A stretch of 64,000 nucleotides of DNA, from assembly GCF_003293845.1 (NCBI RefSeq), contig NZ_QLST01000011.1:1-64000 (forward strand), in the 5' to 3' direction. This document shows, in pieces, positions 18,285 to 27,319 of the stretch; within the stretch, counting starts at the first letter, position 1, and the number at the start of each line of letters is the position of its first letter. The DNA is from Flavobacterium tibetense (GTDB lineage Bacteria; Bacteroidota; Bacteroidia; Flavobacteriales; Flavobacteriaceae). Below the pieces are notes generated by a model. The model worked only from the letters and a program-made list of their open reading frames with translations. It was not told the origin of the DNA and did not search any database. The translations under genes and the position numbers were made by a program.

Positions 18285-19673
18285 TTATGAACCAATAGCT
18301 TGATAAACAAAACCTATTTTTTCTAATGCTGCTTTATTTAATAAATTTCTACCGTCAAAAACAAAAGCTGGTTTTAACATCCCATCATAAATTTTTTGCC
18401 AATCGTAGGTTGCAAACTCATCCCATTCTGTTAAAACGGCAATAGCATGTGCGTTTTTACATGCTTCGTAAGGATTATCAACAACAACTAAACCTGATTT
18501 ATTTGCTTCAGACTTTCTCGTTTCCAAATAATCCAAATCAAAATACACTTGCTTTTCTTCCACTTTTGGATCAAAAACCGCAATATTAGCTTGTTCACTT
18601 AACAAATCATCTGCTACATAAATAGCAGCTGACTCTCTTGTATCGTTTGTGTCTTTTTTGAACGCCCAACCCAAAAAAGCAATTTTCTTGCCTGAAACAG
18701 TGTTGTATAAGGTACTGATGATATTTTTAGCAAAACGACGCTTTTGGTGGTCATTCATAATGATGACTTGTTCCCAATAATCAGCCACTTCATTTAAGCC
18801 GTAAGTTTTTGCAATATAGACCAAGTTTAAAATATCTTTTTGAAAACATGAACCTCCAAAACCTACTGATGCTTTTAAAAATTTTGGCCCAATACGACTA
18901 TCCATTCCAATAGCTCTAGCCACTTCATTTACATCAGCACCTGTTTTTTCACACAATTCACTCATTGCGTTTATAGAAGAAACACGTTGTGCTAAAAAGG
19001 CATTTGCTGTTAATTTTGACAATTCGGAAGACCAAACATTAGTGGTTAAAATTTTATCTTTTGGAACCCAATTCGCATAAATATCAACTAAAGCTTGAAT
19101 AGCTTTTTGACCTTCTGTTGTTGTATCACCTCCAATTAAAACTCTATCTGGAGCAAACAAATCTTCAATAGCAGTTCCTTCAGCTAAAAATTCTGGATTG
19201 GATAAAATTTGGAAATTCACTCCGTTTCCAGTGTGATCTAAAATATCTTTAATCGCTTGAGCCGTTCTCACCGGTAAAGTCGACTTTTCAACTACAATTT
19301 TATCGTTTTTTGCTACTCGTGCAATTTGACGTGCACATAATTCAATATATTTTAAATCGGCTGCCATTCCTTTACCAACTCCGTATGTTTTGGTTGGTGT
19401 ATTTACCGAAATAAAAATCATATCAGCTTCATCGATAGCTTTGTCAACTTCAGTAGAAAAAAATAAATTTCTACCACGCGCTTCTGCTACTACGTCGCTT
19501 AATCCTGGTTCGTAAATGGGAATATTATTTACATCTTTATCATTCCAAGCCGCAATTCTTTTCTCGTTTAAATCGACAACTGTAACTTTAATATGCGGAC
19601 ATTTTTGAGCAATAACTGCCATTGTTGGCCCTCCAACATATCCTGCTCCTATACAACAAATGTTTTTAATCAT
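18285..19673 (-). CDS. ugd: UDP-glucose 6-dehydrogenase, eukaryote-like type
   Basis: This 462-residue enzyme should oxidise UDP-glucose to UDP-glucuronate with NAD. It has the nucleotide motif [13 protein letters not shown], the region [20 protein letters not shown] near 90-109, [10 protein letters not shown] near 158 and the catalytic Cys276 in [10 protein letters not shown]. The length and these motifs match the UGDH type found in animals and plants rather than the shorter common bacterial type. It sits in tandem, 10 bp before the WbpA-like dehydrogenase, so the locus can probably make two kinds of uronic acid donor. This fits an acidic polymer. Confidence 0.94.
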   Translation of the reverse strand: MIKNICCIGAGYVGGPTMAVIAQKCPHIKVTVVDLNEKRIAAWNDKDVNNIPIYEPGLSDVVAEARGRNLFFSTEVDKAIDEADMIFISVNTPTKTYGVGKGMAADLKYIELCARQIARVAKNDKIVVEKSTLPVRTAQAIKDILDHTGNGVNFQILSNPEFLAEGTAIEDLFAPDRVLIGGDTTTEGQKAIQALVDIYANWVPKDKILTTNVWSSELSKLTANAFLAQRVSSINAMSELCEKTGADVNEVARAIGMDSRIGPKFLKASVGFGGSCFQKDILNLVYIAKTYGLNEVADYWEQVIIMNDHQKRRFAKNIISTLYNTVSGKKIAFLGWAFKKDTNDTRESAAIYVADDLLSEQANIAVFDPKVEEKQVYFDLDYLETRKSEANKSGLVVVDNPYEACKNAHAIAVLTEWDEFATYDWQKIYDGMLKPAFVFDGRNLLNKAALEKIGFVYQAIGS

Positions 19674-19676
19674 AAC

Positions 19677-20654
19677 TTATTTTAAATTTTTCCAATACCA
19701 ATCTACTGCTTCCTCTAACCCTTTCTCAAATGAATGAGACGGAATGTATCCTAATAATTCTTCTGCTTTTTTTACACTAGCCAAAGAATGAGGAATATCT
19801 CCTATTCTATTTGGCCCATAAACAGGATGAATTGTAGCAATAGTAGCATCGTATTTTGCTAAATACTTTTTTAAATTCTGTACCAATTCGTTTAATGTGG
19901 TTTGGTCGCCCACAGCCGTATTAAAAACGGTATGCAATGCTTTTGGATTTTCAGTAAACAAAGCCAACTCATTCATTTGAATTACATTTTCAATATAAGT
20001 AAAATCACGCGAATAGTTGCCATCACCATTAATAACGGGACTTTCACCACGCATCAACTGCATCACAAACTTTGGAATAACGGCAGCATAAGCGCCATTA
20101 GGATCTTGTCTTCTACCAAAAACATTAAAATAACGCAAACCAATTGTTGCTATTCCATACGTTTTACCAAATACTTCAGCATACAACTCATTCACATATT
20201 TAGTAATTGCATAAGGCGATAAAGGTTTTCCAATCACATCCTCCACTTTTGGCAAAACCTCAGAATCACCGTAGGTTGATGAGCTAGCTGCGTAAACAAA
20301 GCGCTTTACTTTAGCATCTCTAGCGGCAACCAACATGTTTAAAAAACCAACAATATTTACTTCATTGGTAGTCAAAGGATCATTTATAGAACGCGGCACA
20401 CTTCCTAAAGCTGCTTGATGCAGTATATAATCAGCCCCGCTCACAGCATTTTCACAAGTAGCCAAATCTCTAATATCGCCTTCAATCAATTGAAAATTTT
20501 CATTAGTCAAAAATGAAGCAATGTTTTTCTGATGCCCTGTTGAAAAATTATCCAAGCAAACCACCTCAAACCCTTTTGCTAAAAAATGTTCGCAAAGATT
20601 AGAGCCAATAAACCCAGCTCCTCCAGTTACGACAATTTTTATTTTTTTCTCCAT
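19677..20654 (-). CDS. WbpP-like UDP-N-acetylglucosamine(uronate) 4-epimerase (SDR)
   Basis: This extended SDR enzyme of about 325 residues has IVVTGGAGFIGSNLCEHF, HQAALGSVPRSINDP, the Ser-rich catalytic stretch YAASSSTYGDS and the YAITK active-site motif. AALGSVPRS is typical of WbpP/Gne-type 4-epimerases that act on N-acetylated UDP sugars. I prefer the Met at 20654 (MEKKIKIVV); a start at 20675 would add seven residues. The gene overlaps the end of the second Wzc-like kinase by 16 bp. With the WbpA-like dehydrogenase it could supply UDP-GalNAc uronic acid. Confidence 0.91.
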   Translation of the reverse strand: MEKKIKIVVTGGAGFIGSNLCEHFLAKGFEVVCLDNFSTGHQKNIASFLTNENFQLIEGDIRDLATCENAVSGADYILHQAALGSVPRSINDPLTTNEVNIVGFLNMLVAARDAKVKRFVYAASSSTYGDSEVLPKVEDVIGKPLSPYAITKYVNELYAEVFGKTYGIATIGLRYFNVFGRRQDPNGAYAAVIPKFVMQLMRGESPVINGDGNYSRDFTYIENVIQMNELALFTENPKALHTVFNTAVGDQTTLNELVQNLKKYLAKYDATIATIHPVYGPNRIGDIPHSLASVKKAEELLGYIPSHSFEKGLEEAVDWYWKNLK

Positions 20655-23095
20655 TTTTTTAAATACTTTCTCCAACCTTTTACTTCTACTGCATCATCAT
20701 GATACCCTTCACCATAAGCTCCATAGCCATAACCGTAGCCATAACCGTAGCCGTAACCATATCTAGATTGATTTTGGTAACCATTCAAAATGATACTAAT
20801 ATTATGTAACTCTCCTCTTTTATGCTTTTCGTTAATCACAGATAACATCCCTTTTTTGGTAAAACCTTGTCGAGTCACATACAATGTTGCATCACAGAAT
20901 TTTGCTAATTCTAAAGCATCTGAAACTAAACCAACTGGCGGTGTATCTAAGATTATATAATCATAACGCAATTTCAACTCGTTAATCATTTCTTCCATGC
21001 TTTCTCCCATCAATAATTCGGATGGATTTGGAGGAATTGGACCAGAAGAAATTACATCTAAATAAGGAATATGGGTTTGTTGAATTACTTCATCCAATGA
21101 TTTTTGTCCAATAAGATAATTTACAACTCCAGTAACATTATCAATTTTAAAATCGCCAAAAATTCTTGGTTTTCTTAAATCCAATCCTACTAAAACCGTT
21201 TTCTTCTCACTTAAAGCAAAAACAGTTGCTAAGTTGATTGAGTTAAACGTTTTTCCTTCGCCGCTCACAGATGATGTTAACATTACTGTTTTGGCTCCCG
21301 TTATATTGGTCTTTTTGTATAAATATTGCAAAGACGAACGAATAGCTCGGAAAGATTCTGCTAAAGGTGATTTTGGTTTTTCGAAGACTGATAAATTATT
21401 TTCTGTGTTTTTCTTACCCACTACTCCAATCAATGGAATTTTGGTTAACTTCAAAATATCATCTGAAGAGTTGATGTTATTATCTAACAACGTTAAAACA
21501 AAAACAATTAATAACGGAATTAAAAAACCTAATAATGCAGCTAAAATATAATTGATACTTGTTTTTGGTCCGCGTAAACCACCACCAACATCTTTTGCAG
21601 GATCAATAAATTCAACGTCGGAAACATTTGCCGCTTTTACAATTTCGGCTTCACTTCGTTTTTGTAAAAAGGAATTGTAAATTTTATCTTTTAAATCGTA
21701 TTTTCTAGCAATTTTGATATAATCTTGCTGAATTTCTGGCAATTGACTTACTTCTCCCTCTGCTCTTGCAATATTTCTAGTGATTTGATTCATATCAACT
21801 TGCAAGAAAGTTTTATAACTTTCAATATTTTCTAGAAGCACATTTTTGATAGCTTCCATTTCCACATCGAATTCTGAAAACATTTTGGTACTTTTCACAG
21901 AATAACTCAACTCATCTCTCTTGGTAGAAAGTTGGATTAAATTGGAAACGTTGGCAATAATATTTGGCTCGTCAATTCCCGCAACTGTTGGCGCTGGTAA
22001 TCTTGAAAAATCAGAATTCTTAACTAAGTAGGAACGAAGATTATTCAAATATTTTAGTTTTCTATCTAACTCGTCCTTTTGAATATCGTAACCTGATAAT
22101 TTTTGCGTTAGCATTTCGCCGCCACCTTCGATTTCGAAGACATTTTTCCCTCTTCGAAAATCTTTTAGTTCACTTTCTGCATCCTTAATTTGCCCTTCCA
22201 TTTGAGCTAATGTACTATCAATAAAGCGAATCGTATTGGTAGCAAATTGATTTTTTCTGTCCAATTGCGTTTTTCTCAACACGTTTACGGTTTCATTCAA
22301 ATATTCCACTAGGCGGTGAATGTTATTTCCTTGAATTTGCAACGTAACTACTGATTGCGCTTTCATATCAGCAGAAACATCTATACCTCGGTAACGACCA
22401 ACAGTTCCATTAAAATCGTCAAATCTTATGTAGTATTCTTTTCCAGCATAACCATAAGCATCCGGTTTAAGATGAATCGTCCCATTAAGAAAGGGTAAAT
22501 TTAATTCTTCATCAATCTTGAAGATTTTGGTAAAGGCAACATTATCAATCGGAGCTTGACTCCTAGAATTGTCAACATAATGAATAAGTGTCTTTGAAGG
22601 ATTTTGTGCAAAGTCAACAGACAATTCAAATTTACTTTCTGAAATGAATTTGATTTTTATTGGAGTTCCTGCTAATTGCCCTTTATTTTTATCAATTTGG
22701 ATGTAAAATGGTGCAATTCCATAAACATCTTCGTAGTAATATTTTCCTTTTTGTAAATATTGGATGTAATACTCTAACTTATCTACTACAACTTCATTGT
22801 GCGAACGCGATTTTAAAGTGGTAATCATAGTTTGCACCTTATCGGAAACGCCACCCCAATTAAAAACCAAACTCGTATTAGAAGTAAAAAACGGATTGTT
22901 CTCTTCTTTAACTACAATTGAAGATTGCATACCATAAATTTTCTCTTTTCTGATATTTACATTGTATGCAATTAAAAAAGTAACCACCAAACTTAAAACA
23001 AACCATTTCCAAAACCCTACCAATCTTAAAAGAAATCCTTTAAAATCAAAGCTAGCTTGGGATTCAAGAAAATTAAAATCTTTAGTATCTAACAT
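20639..23095 (-). CDS. Wzc-like polysaccharide co-polymerase / BY-type tyrosine kinase (copy 2)
   Basis: This 818-residue protein has membrane segments near residues 33-50 and 540-560 flanking a long periplasmic coiled-coil region. The C-terminal BY-kinase shows Walker A (SSVSGEGKT), the A'-like motif VGLDLRKP and Walker B (YIILDTPPV). The tail carries a longer Gly-Tyr run than copy 1, followed by an Arg/Lys-rich end. It follows the second Wza-like gene by 10 bp and should control polymer length and export with it. Why the locus keeps two different kinases is not clear; two polymers or cross-regulation are possible. Confidence 0.95.
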   Translation of the reverse strand: MLDTKDFNFLESQASFDFKGFLLRLVGFWKWFVLSLVVTFLIAYNVNIRKEKIYGMQSSIVVKEENNPFFTSNTSLVFNWGGVSDKVQTMITTLKSRSHNEVVVDKLEYYIQYLQKGKYYYEDVYGIAPFYIQIDKNKGQLAGTPIKIKFISESKFELSVDFAQNPSKTLIHYVDNSRSQAPIDNVAFTKIFKIDEELNLPFLNGTIHLKPDAYGYAGKEYYIRFDDFNGTVGRYRGIDVSADMKAQSVVTLQIQGNNIHRLVEYLNETVNVLRKTQLDRKNQFATNTIRFIDSTLAQMEGQIKDAESELKDFRRGKNVFEIEGGGEMLTQKLSGYDIQKDELDRKLKYLNNLRSYLVKNSDFSRLPAPTVAGIDEPNIIANVSNLIQLSTKRDELSYSVKSTKMFSEFDVEMEAIKNVLLENIESYKTFLQVDMNQITRNIARAEGEVSQLPEIQQDYIKIARKYDLKDKIYNSFLQKRSEAEIVKAANVSDVEFIDPAKDVGGGLRGPKTSINYILAALLGFLIPLLIVFVLTLLDNNINSSDDILKLTKIPLIGVVGKKNTENNLSVFEKPKSPLAESFRAIRSSLQYLYKKTNITGAKTVMLTSSVSGEGKTFNSINLATVFALSEKKTVLVGLDLRKPRIFGDFKIDNVTGVVNYLIGQKSLDEVIQQTHIPYLDVISSGPIPPNPSELLMGESMEEMINELKLRYDYIILDTPPVGLVSDALELAKFCDATLYVTRQGFTKKGMLSVINEKHKRGELHNISIILNGYQNQSRYGYGYGYGYGYGYGAYGEGYHDDAVEVKGWRKYLKKWRKK
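20721..20763 (-). repeat. Gly-Tyr codon repeat in Wzc copy 2
   Basis: A run of hexamers of the type CCATAG/CCATAA/CCGTAG encodes about seven Gly-Tyr units at the kinase C terminus. The run is longer than in copy 1 (about four units) and mixes synonymous codons, which lowers but does not remove the chance of slippage. Confidence 0.85.
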
Positions 23096-23105
23096 TTGTT
23101 GTTGT

Positions 23106-23897
23106 TTAGAAATTTCTCGACAAAAGTATTGCCGTTGTAATTAATGAAATTGCCGTCATGATTGTTCCCACGGTTTGCATTCCTGTGATTCCTGTTCCCC
23201 AAGATTTTTGACGTAACGGTTTCACGTAAATATAATCATTAGGTTGCAAATAAAAATACGGAGAATCCATCACTTTTGCATCGGTTAAATCCAAAACATG
23301 CGTTTCATAACCGTGTGGTAATTTTCTAATAATTTGTACTTCTTTACGATTTCCCGTTATGGTAATGTCTCCAGAATTCGCAATAGCTTCCATGATTGTT
23401 ACCTTATCTTGATATAATACATTGGTTCCTGGACTTCCAATTTCTCCATTCATTGTATAGCGCAAACCAGCTAATTTCACATTAACAAAAATTCTTGCTT
23501 CAGTTTTAAAATATTCATCCAAAAGTCTTTTTTCAACAGTAGCTCGAATTTCTTCTATGGTATAACCCAATACGTTTACTTCACCAATTACAGGAATTCG
23601 AATATTTCCATGATCATCTACCACATAACCATTAAAATACATCGCTTGTGGTGTCATTTGTAATTGATTTGTATTGGCAGAAACATTAAACATTTCAACT
23701 AATTTCTGATCCAACGCTTTTAAATTAATACTCAAAATATCATTGGTTTGTACACGATACGGTTTAGATTCTGTTTGGCGAACTTCAATAGTGGATTTGT
23801 TTTCGCCTTTGTTTTGCAGGTAAACCAACTCTTTATTTGGCACACAAGATGTTGCCACAACAACCAATAGTATATATATAAAAGTTATTTTCTTCAT
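23106..23897 (-). CDS. Wza-like polysaccharide export lipoprotein (copy 2)
   Basis: This outer-membrane polysaccharide exporter has about 263 residues from the chosen start at 23897. That Met begins MKKITFIYILLVVVATSC, a lipoprotein signal with lipobox; the longer frame would read through the predicted promoter. A Poly_export domain (VQTNDILSINLKAL, then GNIRIPVIGEVNVLG) and an SLBB-like domain (GTNVLYQDKVTIMEAIANSG) follow, with a hydrophobic end. It appears to be the first gene of the polysaccharide operon. Confidence 0.93.
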   Translation of the reverse strand: MKKITFIYILLVVVATSCVPNKELVYLQNKGENKSTIEVRQTESKPYRVQTNDILSINLKALDQKLVEMFNVSANTNQLQMTPQAMYFNGYVVDDHGNIRIPVIGEVNVLGYTIEEIRATVEKRLLDEYFKTEARIFVNVKLAGLRYTMNGEIGSPGTNVLYQDKVTIMEAIANSGDITITGNRKEVQIIRKLPHGYETHVLDLTDAKVMDSPYFYLQPNDYIYVKPLRQKSWGTGITGMQTVGTIMTAISLITTAILLSRNF

Positions 23898-23916
23898 TTT
23901 TCTCTGTTTGAGGAAA

Positions 23917-23924
23917 CAAATATA
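23917..23924 (-). promoter_or_regulatory. putative -7 box (TATATTTG) for the polysaccharide operon
   Basis: TATATTTG on the minus strand fits TAnnTTTG exactly and ends 19 bp before the chosen ATG of the second Wza-like gene. The genes downstream are tightly packed, so this may drive much of the cluster. Confidence 0.6.
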
Positions 23925-23979
23925 GTTTATACAATTAAAATTTAAGAATTTATTGGGATTTTTTAATGCAAAAATCACA

Positions 23980-24600
23980 TCACATTTGCTTCATTGAACT
24001 TTCAAACGGGATTCGATGCAACAAACTTCTTCCCAAAGTTACTTCATCTGCATATTCTAATTCGTCGCCAATAGCAATTCCTCTTGCGATAGTTGAAGTT
24101 TTTATACCAAAATCTTTGATTTGTTTGAAAATATAGAAATTCGTTGTATCGCCTTCCATAGTGGAACTTAATGCAAAAATTACTTCTGAAATGGCTCCCA
24201 ATTTTACTTTTTCTACCAATGTTCCAATGTTCAATTGACTAGGACCAACACCTTCAATCGGATTGATTTTTCCTCCCAAAACATGATAAACACCTTTGAA
24301 AGTTCCTGTATTTTCGATTGCCATGACATCACGAACGTCTTCCACTACGCAAATGGTTGAAGCATCTCGGCTGGTATTGGCACAAATTTGACAAATAGGC
24401 GCATCAGCAATGTTGTGACACGAAGTACAATATTGAATTTCTTCACGCATTTTAGTTAAACTCGCACTCAGTGTTTGTGTTTGCGATTCCGGTTGGCGCA
24501 ACAAATGCAAAACCAATCGCAAAGCCGTTCGTTTGCCAATTCCTGGCAATTGAGCGAATTCATTCACCGCGTTTTCCAATAATTTTGAAGGTAATTCCAT
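23980..24600 (-). CDS. recR: recombination protein RecR
   Basis: RecR acts with RecO and RecF in loading RecA at gaps in DNA. The start is set at 24600 because [20 protein letters not shown] is the usual N terminus, giving 206 residues; the longer frame is out of family. The helix-hairpin-helix [16 protein letters not shown], the zinc finger YCTSCHN...CQIC and the Toprim segment [17 protein letters not shown] are in the expected order. A -7 box lies only 5 bp before the ATG, suggesting a near-leaderless transcript. It is divergent from the symporter gene. Confidence 0.97.
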   Translation of the reverse strand: MELPSKLLENAVNEFAQLPGIGKRTALRLVLHLLRQPESQTQTLSASLTKMREEIQYCTSCHNIADAPICQICANTSRDASTICVVEDVRDVMAIENTGTFKGVYHVLGGKINPIEGVGPSQLNIGTLVEKVKLGAISEVIFALSSTMEGDTTNFYIFKQIKDFGIKTSTIARGIAIGDELEYADEVTLGRSLLHRIPFESSMKQM

Positions 24601-24605
24601 AACGG

Positions 24606-24613
24606 CAAATTTA
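24606..24613 (-). promoter_or_regulatory. putative -7 box (TAAATTTG) of recR
   Basis: TAAATTTG on the minus strand matches TAnnTTTG and ends 5 bp before the recR start codon, so transcription would begin at or within a few bases of the ATG. Confidence 0.55.
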
Positions 24614-24653
24614 CAAAACAAAGTGAATACGAGCTTTATTTTTGGAATTCTTT

Positions 24654-24661
24654 TATCTTTG
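24654..24661 (+). promoter_or_regulatory. putative -7 box (TATCTTTG) of the symporter gene
   Basis: TATCTTTG lies 18 bp before the ATG at 24680 and matches the Bacteroidetes -7 consensus. It is the divergent partner of the recR box in a 79-bp gap. Confidence 0.6.
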
Positions 24662-24679
24662 TCCGAAATCCAATAACGT

Positions 24680-26122
24680 ATGCAACCTACTACGATACTC
24701 ATTACCATTTTAGCTTATTTTGGTGTATTGATTTTGTTTTCCTATTTCACAGGAAGAAAAGGCGATGATTCCAACGACTCTTTTTTCAAAGCCAATAAAC
24801 AAGCGCCTTGGTATTTGGTGGCTTTTGGAATGATTGGCGCTTCACTTTCGGGCGTAACGTTTATTTCAGTTCCTGGAAAAGTAGAAGCTTCTCAGTTTGT
24901 GTATTTTCAGTTGGTATTGGGTTATATTATTGGGTATTTAGTCATTGGAACAGTTTTGTTGCCATTGTATTACAAGCTCAATTTAACTTCGATTTACACC
25001 TATTTGCAAGATCGTTTTGGTAACTATTCCTATAAAACTGGTGCTTGGTTTTTCATTATTTCTAGAACGGTTGGTTCTAATTTACGCTTGCTTTTGGTTG
25101 CTGATGTATTGCAAACCTTAGTTTTTGAATCATTAGGAATTCCGTATTGGATTACGGTTTCGGCTACCATTTTGTTGATTTGGGTTTACACGCACAAATC
25201 GGGAATTAAAACCATTATTTGGACGGATACGTTGCAAACTTTGTTTATGCTGGTTGCCGTTGGCGTTTGTATTGTGGTGGTTTCGCAAGATTTGGGATTA
25301 AACATTGACAATTTCTCTAGTTTTATTGCTGAAAGCGATTTTTCTAAAACTTTCTTTTTTGAAGATGCAAGTTTGCCAACATATTTTTGGAAACAATTCC
25401 TTTCTGGAATATTTATTGCCATTGTAATGACCGGTTTAGACCAAGATATGATGCAGAAAAACTTAACTTGTAGAAGTTTGAAAGACGCACAAAAAAATAT
25501 GTTTTGGTTTACCATTGTGCTGACTTTTGTGAATTTTATGTTTTTAGTAATGGGATTACTTTTCACCGAATACGCCATCAAAAATGGAATCGACGCACAC
25601 AAAGACCAATTATTCCCCATTCTTGCCAATGAACATTTAGGAATTGTGGCTGCTTTCTGTTTTATTTTGGGATTGATTGCATCAGCTTATTCTAGTGCGG
25701 ATAGTGCTTTGACTTCGTTAACCACTTCATTCAGTATTGATATTTTGGAAATTGAAAAAAAATACGACATCCAAAAACAAGTTGCGATTAGAAAACGTAT
25801 TCACCTTATGTTTGTTGGAATTTCGATTTTGGTGATTTTATTTTTCAAATACGCTTTTAACGATGCTAGTATTATTGACAAAGTATTGAAATTCGCTGGA
25901 TTTACTTATGGTCCATTATTAGGACTTTACGCTTTTGGCTTGTTTACCAAATGGAATGTAAAAGACAAATTGGTACCATTAGTTGCCATTCTATCTGTTG
26001 TAACTTCAATTGTTTTAAACTTAAAAAGCGAAACCTGGTTTGGATTCGCTTTTGGATTTGAAATTTTAATTGTCAATGGTTTACTGACGTTTATTGGATT
26101 AATATTGATTCGTCGCCAATAA
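24680..26122 (+). CDS. sodium:solute symporter (SSS family)
   Basis: This 480-residue inner-membrane protein has about 13 predicted helices. The early segments [20 protein letters not shown] and [12 protein letters not shown] match the start of SSS transporters, and [20 protein letters not shown] is the conserved TM8-like region that carries sodium-site Ser and Thr residues. It should take up a small organic solute with sodium, but the substrate cannot be told from sequence. The gene converges with the CoA-binding protein gene and overlaps its end by 24 bp. Confidence 0.93.
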   Translation: MQPTTILITILAYFGVLILFSYFTGRKGDDSNDSFFKANKQAPWYLVAFGMIGASLSGVTFISVPGKVEASQFVYFQLVLGYIIGYLVIGTVLLPLYYKLNLTSIYTYLQDRFGNYSYKTGAWFFIISRTVGSNLRLLLVADVLQTLVFESLGIPYWITVSATILLIWVYTHKSGIKTIIWTDTLQTLFMLVAVGVCIVVVSQDLGLNIDNFSSFIAESDFSKTFFFEDASLPTYFWKQFLSGIFIAIVMTGLDQDMMQKNLTCRSLKDAQKNMFWFTIVLTFVNFMFLVMGLLFTEYAIKNGIDAHKDQLFPILANEHLGIVAAFCFILGLIASAYSSADSALTSLTTSFSIDILEIEKKYDIQKQVAIRKRIHLMFVGISILVILFFKYAFNDASIIDKVLKFAGFTYGPLLGLYAFGLFTKWNVKDKLVPLVAILSVVTSIVLNLKSETWFGFAFGFEILIVNGLLTFIGLILIRRQ

Positions 26123-26455
26123 TACCAACGTACAAGCTACTTCATATTGAATACCATTGGCATCTAAAACAGCATAAAATTCAGGATTTTCAGTTCCAGG
26201 ATTGAAGATAACGCGCCTTGGTTTTAAGGACAAAATGTAGTCGTAATATTCTTGTTGCGCTTTTGGATTCAAATATAGTGTAACGGTATCAATTCCGTGG
26301 AAATCTGTTTTTTCAGTTTCTATTGGAATATCAAACGCCATTCCTTTTTTGGCCCCAATGGCAACCACTTGATGGCTTTTATCTACTAAATTGTGAATGG
26401 CTTTGTATGAATAGCGCTCTTTATTTGTTGATGCGCCCAGAACTAATGTTTTCAT
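26099..26455 (-). CDS. CoA-binding domain protein (YccU-like)
   Basis: This small single-domain Rossmann protein has about 118 residues from the chosen start. MKTLVLGASTNKERYSYKAI is the usual N terminus of the family; the longer frame adds six residues (MSKNNN). KPRRVIFNPGTENPEF is the other conserved region. Members resemble the CoA-binding domain of succinyl-CoA synthetase, but their role is unknown. The 3' end overlaps the symporter gene on the opposite strand. Confidence 0.92.
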   Translation of the reverse strand: MKTLVLGASTNKERYSYKAIHNLVDKSHQVVAIGAKKGMAFDIPIETEKTDFHGIDTVTLYLNPKAQQEYYDYILSLKPRRVIFNPGTENPEFYAVLDANGIQYEVACTLVLLATNQY

Positions 26456-26556
26456 GTTATTATTTTTTGACAAGTTTTAATTCACTTACAAGTACAAATT
26501 CAATGAAAATTTGTAAAAAATTATTGTATAAATTTAAGCAATTTAAATAATAATTA

Positions 26557-26564
26557 TAACTTTG
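26557..26564 (+). promoter_or_regulatory. putative -7 box (TAACTTTG) of the MarC-family gene
   Basis: TAACTTTG fits TAnnTTTG and lies 58 bp before the start codon at 26623. The distance is longer than for other boxes in the window, so this is a moderate call. Confidence 0.4.
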
Positions 26565-26622
26565 AAATAACATTATTTTAATCGGAAGTTTCGAAACTCC
26601 TTATTTCTTTGCATAAAAAACT

Positions 26623-27246
26623 ATGGATTTATTTATTTACGTTTTCGCCGCCTTATTTTCTGTATTGAATCCTCTTGGAGCTGTTCCCATTTTTGTAGGA
26701 TTAACTCAAGACGATTCCAAACAAGAACGCTCTCGAATTTCTATTTGGGCAGCTATTAATGTTTTCATCATTCTAACGATTTCGTATTTTGTTGGAAAAT
26801 ATGCATTGGCTTTTTTTGGAATTAGTATTGATTCCTTGCGAATTGCCGGTGGAATTGTAATTGTAACTTCTGGTTTTGCCTTATTAACTGGAAATTTCAG
26901 TAAAAAAAGAGGCGTAAATAAAAAAGTAGCTTCTGACGCTATGCAACGCAATGACATTGCCTTATCGCCATTAGCCATTCCAATGTTAGCTGGTCCGGGT
27001 TCTATGTCGTTATTAATTGCCATGTATCAAGAACACGCTGAAATTTCTCAAAAAATCACTACGTGTTTAGCCATTCTAGCCGTTGCTTTTTGTATCTTTT
27101 TGATTTTAAAAAGCGCGCATTATTTATCAAGAATTTTGGGTTCTTCTGGAATTGTAGCTATTTCGAGAGTCATTGGATTTATTGTAATTGCCATTGGAAT
27201 TCAATACATTTCAAATGGTGTGGTTTCTATTTTTAAAATAGTATAA
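26623..27246 (+). CDS. MarC-family integral membrane protein
   Basis: This 207-residue protein has six predicted membrane segments. FAALFSVLNPLGAVPIFVGL at the N terminus and LSPLAIPMLAGPGSM in the middle are the two half-repeats that mark the MarC/UPF0056 family, each with the conserved NPxG or PxxxGPG type turn. The family was once linked to antibiotic resistance, but that link is not generally supported and the transport role is unknown. It stands alone on the plus strand. Confidence 0.95.
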   Translation: MDLFIYVFAALFSVLNPLGAVPIFVGLTQDDSKQERSRISIWAAINVFIILTISYFVGKYALAFFGISIDSLRIAGGIVIVTSGFALLTGNFSKKRGVNKKVASDAMQRNDIALSPLAIPMLAGPGSMSLLIAMYQEHAEISQKITTCLAILAVAFCIFLILKSAHYLSRILGSSGIVAISRVIGFIVIAIGIQYISNGVVSIFKIV

Positions 27247-27319
27247 ACAAATCCTAATTATTTAGAAAAAACACAAACTTCCATTCTTTTTTGCCTAAAT
27301 TTAATGAAATTTGAAAACT

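Noticed and set aside
25186..25629. Open frame of 147 codons on the minus strand inside the symporter gene
   Set aside because: Despite its length it lies wholly within the symporter reading frame on the other strand and shows no domain pattern.
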